Position numbers and translations under genes: made by a program. Of a stretch of 64,000 nucleotides of DNA, positions 57,370 through 64,000 are shown one piece after another (the stretch's first letter is position 1; each line of letters begins with the position of its first letter). The stretch is from the NCBI GenBank assembly GCA_965228625.1, contig OZ245829.1, positions 4,092,001-4,156,000 on the forward strand, in the 5' to 3' direction. The notes under the pieces were generated by a model. The model was not told the origin of the DNA. It saw nothing but the letters and a program-made list of their open reading frames with translations, and ran no database searches. Origin of the DNA: UBA2767 sp965228625 (GTDB lineage Bacteria > Pseudomonadota > Alphaproteobacteria > Rhizobiales > Methyloligellaceae).

Positions 57370-58407
57370 ATGAATTCATTGCGTATCCTGCATCTCTCCG
57401 ACGACCGGCCCGGCCATTATCATCTGGCGGACGGGGTGATCGCGGCGCTGGCGCGGCTGAGACCGGTCGAGGAGCAGCGGGTCGTGATCCGCCGCCGCCG
57501 GACCATACCCGGGCGCACCCTGCGCATGCTGTCGACCTCCAGGACCCTGACGCCGGCCGGGTTCCTGAGGCTTGCCTACAAGCTCGAGCCGGCCTCCCTC
57601 GGCCCCGCCGACCTGGTGATCTCGTCCGGCGGCGACACGCTGCCCGCCAACGTCGCCGCCAGGCGCCTGCTCGATACGGAGAACATTTTCATCGGTTCGC
57701 GGCGCAAGGTGGGCGTCGAAAACTTTTCGCTGATCGTGAGCTCCTACGCGAAGGACGAGGGGCAGGACCCGTATCTCGTCACGCTCAAGCCCTCCGCGCT
57801 CGATCCCGATGCGCTCGGGCGGCCAAAGCGCGTTCCGCGCATCAGCGCGGACCGGCCCCCGAAGATCTGCGGCCTGCTGGTCGGCGGCAATTCCGGTCTC
57901 TTCAAGTATCGCGACGAGGAATGGTCGGCCCTGTTCGATTTCGTCCGCGCGGTGTCGCGCGCATGGGGCACGCGCTGGCTCGTCTCCACCTCGCGCCGCA
58001 CGGCGTCGCAGATTGCCGAGGCCGCGTTCGAGCTCGCCAAGGACAAGGACACGGTGGCGGACTTCACCGACTACCGCCACGCAGGTCCGGGCACGCTCGA
58101 GAAGATCTTTTCCCGCGCCGACGCGGTCGTGTGCAGCGAGGATTCCAGCACCATGATCTCGGAGAGCATCTGGGTACGCCTGCCTGTCGTCGGCGTTTCG
58201 CCCGAGCGCCATTCGTTCAAGGAGGAGGAGGGGGAGTACCGCGCCATGATGCTCGAGAACGACTGGTGCCGGTTCCTGCCGATCGCCGAGTTGACCCCGG
58301 AGCGCTTCGGTGCGGCCCTGTCGGAGATCAGGCCGTTGCGGGAAAATCCGCTCGACCGGCTCGCCGGACAATTGAAGGAAAAGCTCCCCGGCCTCTTCGC
58401 GGTCTAG
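57370..58407 (+). CDS. ELM1/DUF1022-family protein, second member
   Basis: 345 residues. N-terminal LRILHLSDDRPGHYHLADGV; middle ADLVISSGGDTLPANVAARR and ENIFIGSRRKVG; C-terminal ICGLLVGGNSGLFKYRDEEW, LVSTSRRTASQIAEAAFELA, and VVCSEDSSTMISESIWVRLP. These match the layout of the ELM1-like protein at 20854-21915 (the GGNS, TSRRT and SMISE blocks), though it is more diverged. A GT-B-like fold is probable; function unknown. It overlaps the converging MarR gene by 4 bp. Confidence 0.78.
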   Translation: MNSLRILHLSDDRPGHYHLADGVIAALARLRPVEEQRVVIRRRRTIPGRTLRMLSTSRTLTPAGFLRLAYKLEPASLGPADLVISSGGDTLPANVAARRLLDTENIFIGSRRKVGVENFSLIVSSYAKDEGQDPYLVTLKPSALDPDALGRPKRVPRISADRPPKICGLLVGGNSGLFKYRDEEWSALFDFVRAVSRAWGTRWLVSTSRRTASQIAEAAFELAKDKDTVADFTDYRHAGPGTLEKIFSRADAVVCSEDSSTMISESIWVRLPVVGVSPERHSFKEEEGEYRAMMLENDWCRFLPIAELTPERFGAALSEIRPLRENPLDRLAGQLKEKLPGLFAV

Positions 58408-58838
58408 ACCACGAACTTGTTCAAGATACGCGAAAGCTCCTCCGCCTCCTTCGCCGTGAGCCGTTCGGCGAAGTGGCGCTGTATCGCTTCCCCGTATGCG
58501 GGCCACATCTCCTGGCGCACCCTGCGGCCCTTGTCCGTCAACCGGACCACCTGGCCGCGGGCGTCCTCCGCACAGACGGCACGGGTCACGAGGCCGTCGC
58601 GCTCCATCCGGTCGACGAGGCGCGTGACGCTGTAGCGGGCGAAGAGCGTGTGGCTGGCGATCTCGCGCGGACGCAGTTCGCCGCCGGCACGCTCCAGCTC
58701 GAGCAGAACGTCGTACCAGTCGAGCGGCGGGAACCCTGACCTTTTCAGGTCGGCCTCGATGGCGCCAATCACCGACTGGCTGGCGCGGACGAGACGCGCC
58801 CATGCCGTCACGGTCTTTTCTGCAAGTCGTTTGGCCAT
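58404..58838 (-). CDS. MarR-family transcriptional regulator (of the adjacent rhodanese)
   Basis: About 144 residues from the ATG at 58838. wHTH: LDWYDVLLELERAGGELRPR, EIASHTLFARYSVTRLVDRM and the wing EDARGQVVRLTDKGR. Divergent from the rhodanese gene, with paired palindromes in the gap. An upstream TTG at 58856 is possible but less likely. MarR proteins of this sort often sense thiol oxidation or phenolics. Confidence 0.88.
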   Translation of the reverse strand: MAKRLAEKTVTAWARLVRASQSVIGAIEADLKRSGFPPLDWYDVLLELERAGGELRPREIASHTLFARYSVTRLVDRMERDGLVTRAVCAEDARGQVVRLTDKGRRVRQEMWPAYGEAIQRHFAERLTAKEAEELSRILNKFVV

Positions 58839-58856
58839 GCGTGAGGGGTAGAACAA

Positions 58857-58908
58857 TTTTGTTGCAATTGCATCAACTAATGCCTATTTAGTTGCGAATG
58901 CAACAAAA
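58857..58908. promoter_or_regulatory. Paired palindromic boxes in the marR-rhodanese gap
   Basis: Outer arms TTTTGTTGCA (58857-58866) and TGCAACAAAA (58899-58908) are perfectly inverted. Inside are two boxes, GTTGCAATTGCATCAAC (58861-58877) and GTTGC-GAAT-GCAAC (58891-58904). Two MarR dimers, one for each promoter, would fit. Confidence 0.65.
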
Positions 58909-58926
58909 TAGACAGGAGTATCCCCC

Positions 58927-59256
58927 ATGGCGAAAACCATCTCACGTGACCAATTGCATACGAACATCGTTACCGGACGCTCACCGGTCCTGCTCGAGGC
59001 GCTTCCGGAAAAGTACTTTGTAGACGGGCACTTGCCCGGTGCGAAACACATGCCGCATGATGCGGTAAAGGCGTGCGCGCCGCGCCTCATCCCCGACAAG
59101 GACGCGGCCATCGTCGTCTACTGCGCCAGCGAAACCTGCCGCAATTCCCATGAAGCAGCCGATGCGCTGGAAGCGCTTGGCTATACGGATGTCGCTATTT
59201 ATGCCGGCGGCAAGAAGGACTGGCAGGCGGCCGGCTACGAACTGGAGACCGGCTGA
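58927..59256 (+). CDS. Cytoplasmic single-domain rhodanese
   Basis: 109 residues, no signal peptide. Active-site loop CASETCRNS with Cys66, plus VDGHLPGAKHMPHDAVKACA and ALGYTDVAIYAGGKKDWQAA, the usual rhodanese C-terminal block. The second Cys (71) in the loop could form a disulfide with Cys66. The start ATG follows AGGAG. Regulated by the divergent MarR; a role in sulfur or redox stress is likely. Confidence 0.9.
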   Translation: MAKTISRDQLHTNIVTGRSPVLLEALPEKYFVDGHLPGAKHMPHDAVKACAPRLIPDKDAAIVVYCASETCRNSHEAADALEALGYTDVAIYAGGKKDWQAAGYELETG

Positions 59257-59286
59257 CTACACCTGGGTCCTGGCCTTAAAAGCAAG

Positions 59287-59318
59287 AAGGGCTGCCCCGA
59301 TATCCGGTGGCAGCCCTT
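59287..59318. terminator. Perfect hairpin terminator after the rhodanese gene
   Basis: AAGGGCTGCC (59287-59296) pairs with GGCAGCCCTT (59309-59318), 10 bp, 12-nt loop. It is followed by CCATTG on the plus strand and by TTGCTTTTAAG on the minus strand, so it may work in both directions. Confidence 0.65.
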
Positions 59319-59374
59319 CCATTGTCTGCTCCGCGAAAGTCTTCTAACGGACCGCTCTAGCTGAAACAGGAGTG

Positions 59375-59446
59375 CTATTGAATCTCGGCAGAGGCGAGAT
59401 TCCAGGTCCGCGCGAGAAACTCTCGCGAATGATGACAATGAGACAC
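59375..59446 (-). CDS. Tiny ORF (23 residues) with a perfect extended Shine-Dalgarno
   Basis: A GTG at 59446 is preceded by AAAGGAGGTGATCC, complementary to the whole 16S rRNA 3' tail, with 7 nt between GGAGG and the start. The peptide begins MSHCHHSREFLARTW and ends LASAEIQ. Its DNA contains two perfect hairpins (59380-59402 and 59411-59427). A CCTCCT at about 59475-59480 could pair with the SD. It lies downstream of tetR on the same strand. A leader peptide, small protein or ribosome-binding RNA are all possible. Confidence 0.55.
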   Translation of the reverse strand: MSHCHHSREFLARTWNLASAEIQ

Positions 59447-59544
59447 TGGATCACCTCCTTTCGGTTGTTGACGATAGGAGGCGAGCTTGAAGTGCTTCGC
59501 ATGATTCCGCAAGCGCTTTTCACGCACGGTGGATGGACCGAGCC

Positions 59545-60213
59545 TCAGGCCTGGGCGAAGCTCTGGCAGATCAAACTGTGGTAGATCTTCAGCTGGCGGG
59601 GCAGGTAGGTGCGGTCGCCGAGCATGGCCGAGATGATCATGCCGCCTTCGACGATGGAGAGGGTCATCTCGGCAAGTGCGATGATGTCGACGTCGTCGCG
59701 AGGCGGGTACTTTTTCGCGATGCGTTTGAGCCGCGCGATGATGCCGCCGCGGTTGCGCTCCAGCAGCCCGAGCCCGATCTCGCGGATGCCCTTGATGTGG
59801 TACTGGTCCTGGAACGTGTAGGCGTTGACGAGAAAGCCGTGATTGAACGTCGCGTCGTTCTCGATCATTTCCGAGAACAGCTTGATGGCAATGAGATAGC
59901 AGTGCAGCGGGTCCTCGTGCAGCTCGTCGGCGCGCAGGAACATGTCGTCCAGCATCGTCATCTGCCGTTCCGTGCAGCGCTGGACGAGGGCGAGGCCGAG
60001 CGCGTTCTTGCTCTTGAAGTGATAGAGGAATCCGCTTTTCGAGATGCCCGCCTCGGCCGCAAGTTCGTCGAGCGAGATGTTCGCGAAGCTCTTGCGCAGC
60101 GCCGCCTCCTCGGCGAGCTGCAGGAGCAGCTCTCGCATCTCGCCCTTGCGCGGGCGGGCAACGGAGTTTTGATCACGCGTCATCTCTGAAACGGCGTCCA
60201 TTTCACCGACCAT
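59545..60213 (-). CDS. TetR-family transcriptional regulator
   Basis: 222 residues. HTH: LAEEAALRKSFANISLDELA, AEAGISKSGFLYHFKSKNAL; the C-terminal part has FSEMIENDATFNHGFLVNAY and a helix ending AMLGDRTYLPRQLKIYHSLI. No operon partner is obvious; it points away from the large secreted-protein gene, so it may control that gene or act elsewhere. ATG at 60213; an in-frame ATG at 60201 is an alternative. Confidence 0.9.
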   Translation of the reverse strand: MVGEMDAVSEMTRDQNSVARPRKGEMRELLLQLAEEAALRKSFANISLDELAAEAGISKSGFLYHFKSKNALGLALVQRCTERQMTMLDDMFLRADELHEDPLHCYLIAIKLFSEMIENDATFNHGFLVNAYTFQDQYHIKGIREIGLGLLERNRGGIIARLKRIAKKYPPRDDVDIIALAEMTLSIVEGGMIISAMLGDRTYLPRQLKIYHSLICQSFAQA

Positions 60214-60685
60214 GAGTGCGGTTGAAGGCCCGACCGGGCTTTCCGCCTAGATGAGCGCGCGCGCCGGATTTTCAAGTAACACACGGAAATTGTTACACAA
60301 AAGAAACACGGAAGCCGTTGGCGCCGGGTCTGGTTTCCGTGCCGGCTGACCCACACGGTTGAGAAGGAGGAGAGCGGCTTCGCGGGCGTCACTCCGGTCG
60401 AAAGGCCGGAGGGTCGCTCGTCGCGCAGGGATCACTGTTGCCCCGCCAGATGGAAGCAACCGTCCGCGATTAACCGACCACGAGTACAGCCAAGGGGTGC
60501 ATCCAAAATTCACCCGACTGCCTTTCGCGGGGCGATCAACGGTAACTATCTGAAAAACAGATAGAAAAGTTCCGTCTGTACACTGACCCCGAGTTCGGTA
60601 CCCGGAGTCCGGTTCGCGCCCCACCTCCTGTCCCAGGCATGACGCCGCCCCATGAACGGCGTCCAGGAACTGACAGGAGGAAGAC
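60214..60685. other. 472-bp leader region between tetR and the secreted-protein gene
   Basis: No gene. It is rich in hairpins: CTCCGGTC-GAAA-GGCCGGAG with a GNRA loop (60392-60411), CTATCTG-AAAAA-CAGATAG (60546-60564), GACGCCG/CGGCGTC (60641-60663). The last one sits inside a larger stem that covers the ribosome-binding site of the next gene. The region may carry a structured 5' leader; I could not match it to a known riboswitch class. Confidence 0.5.
60624..60680 (+). promoter_or_regulatory. RBS-sequestering hairpin before the cationic secreted protein
   Basis: CCTCCTGTC (60624-60632) is the exact complement of GACAGGAGG (60672-60680), the Shine-Dalgarno that ends 5 nt before the ATG at 60686. 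A 7-bp inner stem (GACGCCG/CGGCGTC) stabilises the fold. This would hide the site unless opened by heat, ligand or protein. Confidence 0.6.
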
Positions 60686-62161
60686 ATGACCAAGATCAAT
60701 TCCACGGCGGTGCGAACCGCGCTGGTGCTCGGCATTACGCTGGGCTCCGCGGGCACGATGACCGCCGTTTCCGTACCACTGACCGCGTATGATGCGCAGG
60801 CGTTCGGACTGAGCGATATCACCGGCGCCGCCAAGAAGGTGGGCAAGGGCGTGGCCAAAGGCGCCAAGAAAGTGGGTGGTGCCGCATACAAGGCACACAA
60901 GACCGTGCGGCGTGCGAAGAAGGCGGTTCGCGACTTTGGTCGTGATGCCGTCGGCCAGGCGCATGTGCGGCCGGTCTATGGGTTGGCTGAAGGGCTCGAC
61001 TATACCATCAGCAAAGCCAGAGGAACCTATGACGCGGAGGAGCACGAGAAAAGGTGGCGTAATGCGGAAGGAGATATAGGAAAGCTCGTAGATGCCGCGA
61101 ACAGCTACAATGGCGTGAAAGACCGGGTCAAACGCAAGATCATCGACTCCGCCCAGGACGCCGCCCGGAAGACCCGCGACAAGTTGATGACCGGCAAGCT
61201 GACGCCGGTGCCGCCGCGCAACCCGGGCTATCGGCCCGGTCAATGGGGCCAGAACGGCAACCCGCTGGCCCAGGGCCTGGTGAACCGGACGCCGAAGAAC
61301 AGGGCGCCGGTGCAGAGTATACCGCTGGAACGCACCAAACCGGGTGCGGGCCTGACGTCCCGGATCACCCTGCAGAAGGGTAAGCCCGCGGGCCGGAACA
61401 CCGTGCCGCTCGCGCAGAAAGGCTCGACGGCGCCGGTTCAGGGCATCACGAAGGAGAACCTGAAGCCGGCCAGGGGGCAGACGCCCAAGGTCACGCGGCA
61501 GGGCCGCCCGGTGGGCAAGGCGACCACCAAGACCCTCCGCAAGGGCGAAACCCGGAACGTGCCCGGACACCAGGGCTCGAAGACGCCGCAGGAACGCAAG
61601 CGGACCTATCCGAACTATCCGCCCAAGCGCGACTACCCGAACTACCCGGGCAACAAGGTCGGCGGAAACCTCACCAAGCAGGGCAAGGCGGTGAACGACC
61701 GCTCGCTGGCGGGCCGTCCCGTCGGTGGCAGGAAGCCCATCGGCAATGACCGGTCCCTCGCCGGCCGCCCGGTCGGCGGGAAGAAACCCATCGGCAATGA
61801 CCGGTCCATCTGGGGCCGCCCGGTCGGCGGTAAGAAGCCGATCGGCCAGGACCGCTCGAAGGTGCGCCGCCCGGCGGGCATCACCAGGGAGAACCTGCAG
61901 CCGCGCCGCAAGTCCAAACAGATCCAGAAGTCCCAGCCGCGCCAAAAGACCTTTCAGCTCAAGCAGGGCAAACCGAAGTTCACGCGCGACCTGTCCCGCA
62001 AATCCTTCGGCGGCGGCAGCAACACCAAGACCAAGCATTGGCGAGGCAAGGTTCGCAAGAAGGCCGTGCCCCTGAAGAGCCAGGGAAGCCGCAAATCAAT
62101 GAAGCGGGGCAACAGCAAGCGCAGCTTCAACAATCGGGGCCGGAGGGGCCGGCGCGGCTGA
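60686..62161 (+). CDS. Large cationic exported repeat protein of unknown function
   Basis: 491 residues. A signal peptide-like N-terminus (ALVLGITLGSAGTMTAVSVP) with YDAQA-F as likely cleavage region. Residues 45-80 are Lys/Gly rich (KKVGKGVAKGAKKVGGAAYK). From about residue 160 the chain is disordered and very basic, with three near-identical units around NDRSLAGRPVGGRKPIG (about 340-395), and it ends in GRRGRRG. No enzyme motif. It resembles exported, nucleic-acid- or polymer-binding matrix proteins in composition only. Confidence 0.7.
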   Translation: MTKINSTAVRTALVLGITLGSAGTMTAVSVPLTAYDAQAFGLSDITGAAKKVGKGVAKGAKKVGGAAYKAHKTVRRAKKAVRDFGRDAVGQAHVRPVYGLAEGLDYTISKARGTYDAEEHEKRWRNAEGDIGKLVDAANSYNGVKDRVKRKIIDSAQDAARKTRDKLMTGKLTPVPPRNPGYRPGQWGQNGNPLAQGLVNRTPKNRAPVQSIPLERTKPGAGLTSRITLQKGKPAGRNTVPLAQKGSTAPVQGITKENLKPARGQTPKVTRQGRPVGKATTKTLRKGETRNVPGHQGSKTPQERKRTYPNYPPKRDYPNYPGNKVGGNLTKQGKAVNDRSLAGRPVGGRKPIGNDRSLAGRPVGGKKPIGNDRSIWGRPVGGKKPIGQDRSKVRRPAGITRENLQPRRKSKQIQKSQPRQKTFQLKQGKPKFTRDLSRKSFGGGSNTKTKHWRGKVRKKAVPLKSQGSRKSMKRGNSKRSFNNRGRRGRRG

Positions 62162-62196
62162 TCTGCCGAACCCAGGAGGGGGAGAGTGGGAGGACG

Positions 62197-62228
62197 GCGC
62201 CATCCCGGTCGTAAGACCGGGGTGGCGC
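62197..62228 (+). terminator. Strong hairpin terminator after the cationic protein
   Basis: GCGCCATCCCGGTC pairs with GACCGGGGTGGCGC around a GTAA loop (stem of about 13 bp with one mismatch), followed by TTTGCC. It is 36 bp past the stop codon and separates this gene from the CPBP-like gene. Confidence 0.75.
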
Positions 62229-62257
62229 TTTGCCTATTGGGCGCTAACGTAGGACGC

Positions 62258-62935
62258 ATGCAGTACGCCGCGCAGACCGTCCGGAACGAGCCGTCCCGTC
62301 TCCGGTTGCTCATCGAGATGGTCGCCATCTACGCGGTGGCGCCGCTCGGAGCATATGCGCTGATCTACGAGGCCGGTGTTCCATTGCTTGGCGTGCTGGG
62401 GCCCGTGTTCCTCGCGTTCGTGGTTGTTCTGAGCCTGGACAAGACCTTCAGTTGGCGCACGCTGGTTCTTGCCCCCGTCTCGCGGTCGGAACTTGCAAGT
62501 ATCGCGACGCTGTTCGCCGTATTGGGCAGTCTCATCGTGGCGGTTGCCTATTTCCTGCACCCGGCGCAGTTTTTCGGCTTCCCGCATTACAGTCCCGGTC
62601 TCTGGCTTGCGGTCATGGCGCTCTACCCGCTTGTGTCAGTCACGGCGCAGGAGATCATGTACCGGGTGCTTTTCGCACATCGCTACCTCAAGCTCTTCCG
62701 CGGCAATTTCGCGCTCGCCATCTTCATCAATGCCGTTCTGTTCGCCTACAGCCACCTGATCTTCGAGAGCTGGGTCACGATCATCGTCAGCTTCGCCGGC
62801 GGCCTGATTTTCGCCTACCGCTATTTCACCTACCGCTCCTTCTGGGGCGTGTGCCTTGAACACGCGCTCTACGGGAATCTGATCTTCACGGTCGGCCTCG
62901 GCGGCTACTTCTTCACAGGCGTCCCGTTCGGATAG
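62258..62935 (+). CDS. CPBP-family intramembrane-protease-like protein with altered motif
   Basis: 225 residues, about seven helices. CAAX/CPBP motifs: QEIMYRVLF (131-139), where Gln131 replaces the first Glu of EExxxR, FAYSHLIF (FxxxH, His166), and EHALYGN (His202, Asn207). With Glu132, Arg136, both His and Asn kept, it may still be active, but the usual metal-ligating Glu pair is broken. ATG at 62258; a frame-open extension to 62186 runs through the terminator and is rejected. Confidence 0.75.
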   Translation: MQYAAQTVRNEPSRLRLLIEMVAIYAVAPLGAYALIYEAGVPLLGVLGPVFLAFVVVLSLDKTFSWRTLVLAPVSRSELASIATLFAVLGSLIVAVAYFLHPAQFFGFPHYSPGLWLAVMALYPLVSVTAQEIMYRVLFAHRYLKLFRGNFALAIFINAVLFAYSHLIFESWVTIIVSFAGGLIFAYRYFTYRSFWGVCLEHALYGNLIFTVGLGGYFFTGVPFG

Positions 62936-63153
62936 TGAGCGAATGAGGTGTCAAATCCCCGATATTTGTTTCTAACTTGGAGATAGACCTGTGTGATTCG
63001 AAACCTTGTCGCTACGCAGAAACCAAGGGTTCATTTTAGGCGCCAAGGTTTGAGATTTCGATTCATGTTGGGTATCAGCTGAAATATTAGGAAGAGTTCC
63101 AAAGCTGATCCCAATGTGCGAGATAGCACAACCGTTGGTAGGAGTGCAGGAGA

Positions 63154-63858
63154 ATGGCAAATAGTGAGGGGCGGATTGTTGATGATGCGTTGCAAGACTT
63201 GCCCGAAGATGACGAGCTTGCTTTTTCTATTTTCGAAACAAGAATACGAGAAAAATATGACATTTTGGCATCAGCGACAGAAGATTATAGATATGAAAGA
63301 GATTATGTAACCGCAGTAATTGCTTTTATCAGTGCTTCGAATCTAAATTTTGATTTGTCTACTTCGGTTCCACCGAAAGATAACGATTTTAAGGATTGGT
63401 ATAGATCATTTAGAACAAAAGTTTCTTTCATAACAAATAGAATAAAAATCCAAAGACATAGATCTGGAGACACAAGCAGCATAGCTTATATTGAATTCCA
63501 GAAAGATGACCGCGATCAAATATCAAAATTGATTGAAAAGATTAGGAAAATTGTTAGAGCATCAGATATTGATAACAATAAGAAAGATGCGATCTTCAAA
63601 CGGCTTGAAGCGCTCCAGTACGAGATTGATCGAAGCAAAACTCGCTTGGATACACTGTTGGCGCGGTTTCTTGACGTATCGAACACACTTGGCGAGGCCT
63701 CTGAGAGGTTAGAACCGTTGGCGAAGCTGATGGAGCGAATCGTAAAGATCTTTGGTCGCGCTAAAACTGCGCAAGATTTAAAGGAAATTGGCGCCGAAGA
63801 GACTCAACCAAAGCTGCCGGCCCCCGATTCATCAGAGACTACCGTTGAAGACGACTAA
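63154..63858 (+). CDS. AT-rich coiled-coil orphan protein
   Basis: 234 residues with AT-rich codons unlike the neighbourhood. Charged and helical: FSIFETRIREKYDILASATE, RDYVTAVIAFISASNLNFDL, then a coiled coil (QISKLIEKIRKIVRASDIDN, LEALQYEIDRSKTRLDTLLA) and ERLEPLAKLMERIVKIFGRA. The acidic tail is disordered. No signal peptide or clear membrane helix. The LEAL..EIDR.KTRLD..LA pattern resembles hypothetical proteins seen near mobile or defence genes, from memory only. Confidence 0.7.
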   Translation: MANSEGRIVDDALQDLPEDDELAFSIFETRIREKYDILASATEDYRYERDYVTAVIAFISASNLNFDLSTSVPPKDNDFKDWYRSFRTKVSFITNRIKIQRHRSGDTSSIAYIEFQKDDRDQISKLIEKIRKIVRASDIDNNKKDAIFKRLEALQYEIDRSKTRLDTLLARFLDVSNTLGEASERLEPLAKLMERIVKIFGRAKTAQDLKEIGAEETQPKLPAPDSSETTVEDD

Positions 63859-64000
63859 CCGAGAGACAATCCTTCCCCAGTTCAGTTGGGTCAAAGATCT
63901 TGACCACAGAATCGCTTCATATTGCGGCTTGTGCGGCCGTTTGTGGTTGGCTAGAAGGCCGCCAGATTTCCCTTTCCCCTGATCGAAGGACGACGATGGC
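63859..64000. other. Right edge of window, no gene seen
   Basis: 142 bp after the orphan protein. No convincing start codon with a ribosome-binding site; short open frames here are not protein-like. The composition becomes more GC-rich again toward the edge. Confidence 0.5.

Noticed and set aside
59447..59462. TGGATCACCTCCTTTC, identical to the 16S rRNA 3' end
   Set aside because: No other 16S sequence is adjacent; it reads as a perfect Shine-Dalgarno on the minus strand.
60392..60411. GNRA-capped hairpin as a c-di-GMP (GEMM) riboswitch
   Set aside because: The conserved bases around the GEMM helices are not found; only the tetraloop stem resembles it.

Overview
The window looks like the chromosome of an alphaproteobacterium, probably in or near Hyphomicrobiales (Rhizobiales). 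It is GC-rich, DnaG lacks the usual CHC2 zinc ligands in the pattern I associate with alphaproteobacteria, and the blocks carA/GatB-YqeY, dnaG-rpoD and carB-greA-Lrp are arranged in a rhizobial-like way. No insertion sequence, prophage or CRISPR array was found.

Layout. 1-6.8 kb: the start of an M20 amidohydrolase, a periplasmic rhodanese, a glycosyltransferase pair, and an EmrAB-type efflux pump with its MarR regulator. 6.8-12.5 kb: a tightly coupled minus-strand operon (SDR, ACAD10/11-type acyl-CoA dehydrogenase, APH-fold kinase, small LvaB-like protein, acyl-CoA ligase, beta-carbonic anhydrase). It matches the gene set of the levulinate/4-hydroxyacid (lvaABCDE) pathway. 12.6-16.4 kb: a GST, a folate/biopterin-type transporter and a CBS-nucleotidyltransferase. 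16.4-18.4 kb: a bufferin operon (Cys-rich precursor, MNIO enzyme, BufC partner) with a hairpin between precursor and enzyme. 18.6-26.3 kb: LysR/DoxX, an oxygenase plus ELM1 pair, Lrp, and three tandem DUF2336 paralogues. 26.4-35.4 kb: greA, carB, carA and YqeY, interrupted by GST, VOC, TetR and ChaN genes. 35.4-43.8 kb: XRE/DUF2975, nitroreductase, hydrolases, a chemoreceptor with a small co-directional gene, a CarH-like B12 light-sensor regulator and a brnTA toxin-antitoxin pair. 43.9-48.1 kb: dnaG-rpoD.

48.7-51.9 kb is an AT-rich island with a coupled five-gene minus-strand cassette: a ComEC-type metallo-beta-lactamase, a patatin-like phospholipase, a three-helix membrane protein, and two tiny proline-rich ORFs that share a PPRP..KP motif. 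This is the best candidate for an undescribed system, possibly membrane-targeting defence. It is flanked by GC-rich palindromic repeats that occur as inverted copies near 48.1-48.5 and 54.0-54.3 kb.

51.9-64 kb: bactofilin, GNAT, RraA, SIMPL, a CAT-anticodon tRNA, a recent EamA tandem duplication, a second ELM1 protein, a MarR/rhodanese pair, a tiny ORF with a near-ideal extended Shine-Dalgarno, TetR, a large cationic secreted protein whose ribosome-binding site is sequestered in an RNA hairpin, a CPBP-like membrane protein, and an AT-rich coiled-coil orphan.

Functions come from motifs read by eye. No database search or computation was possible.
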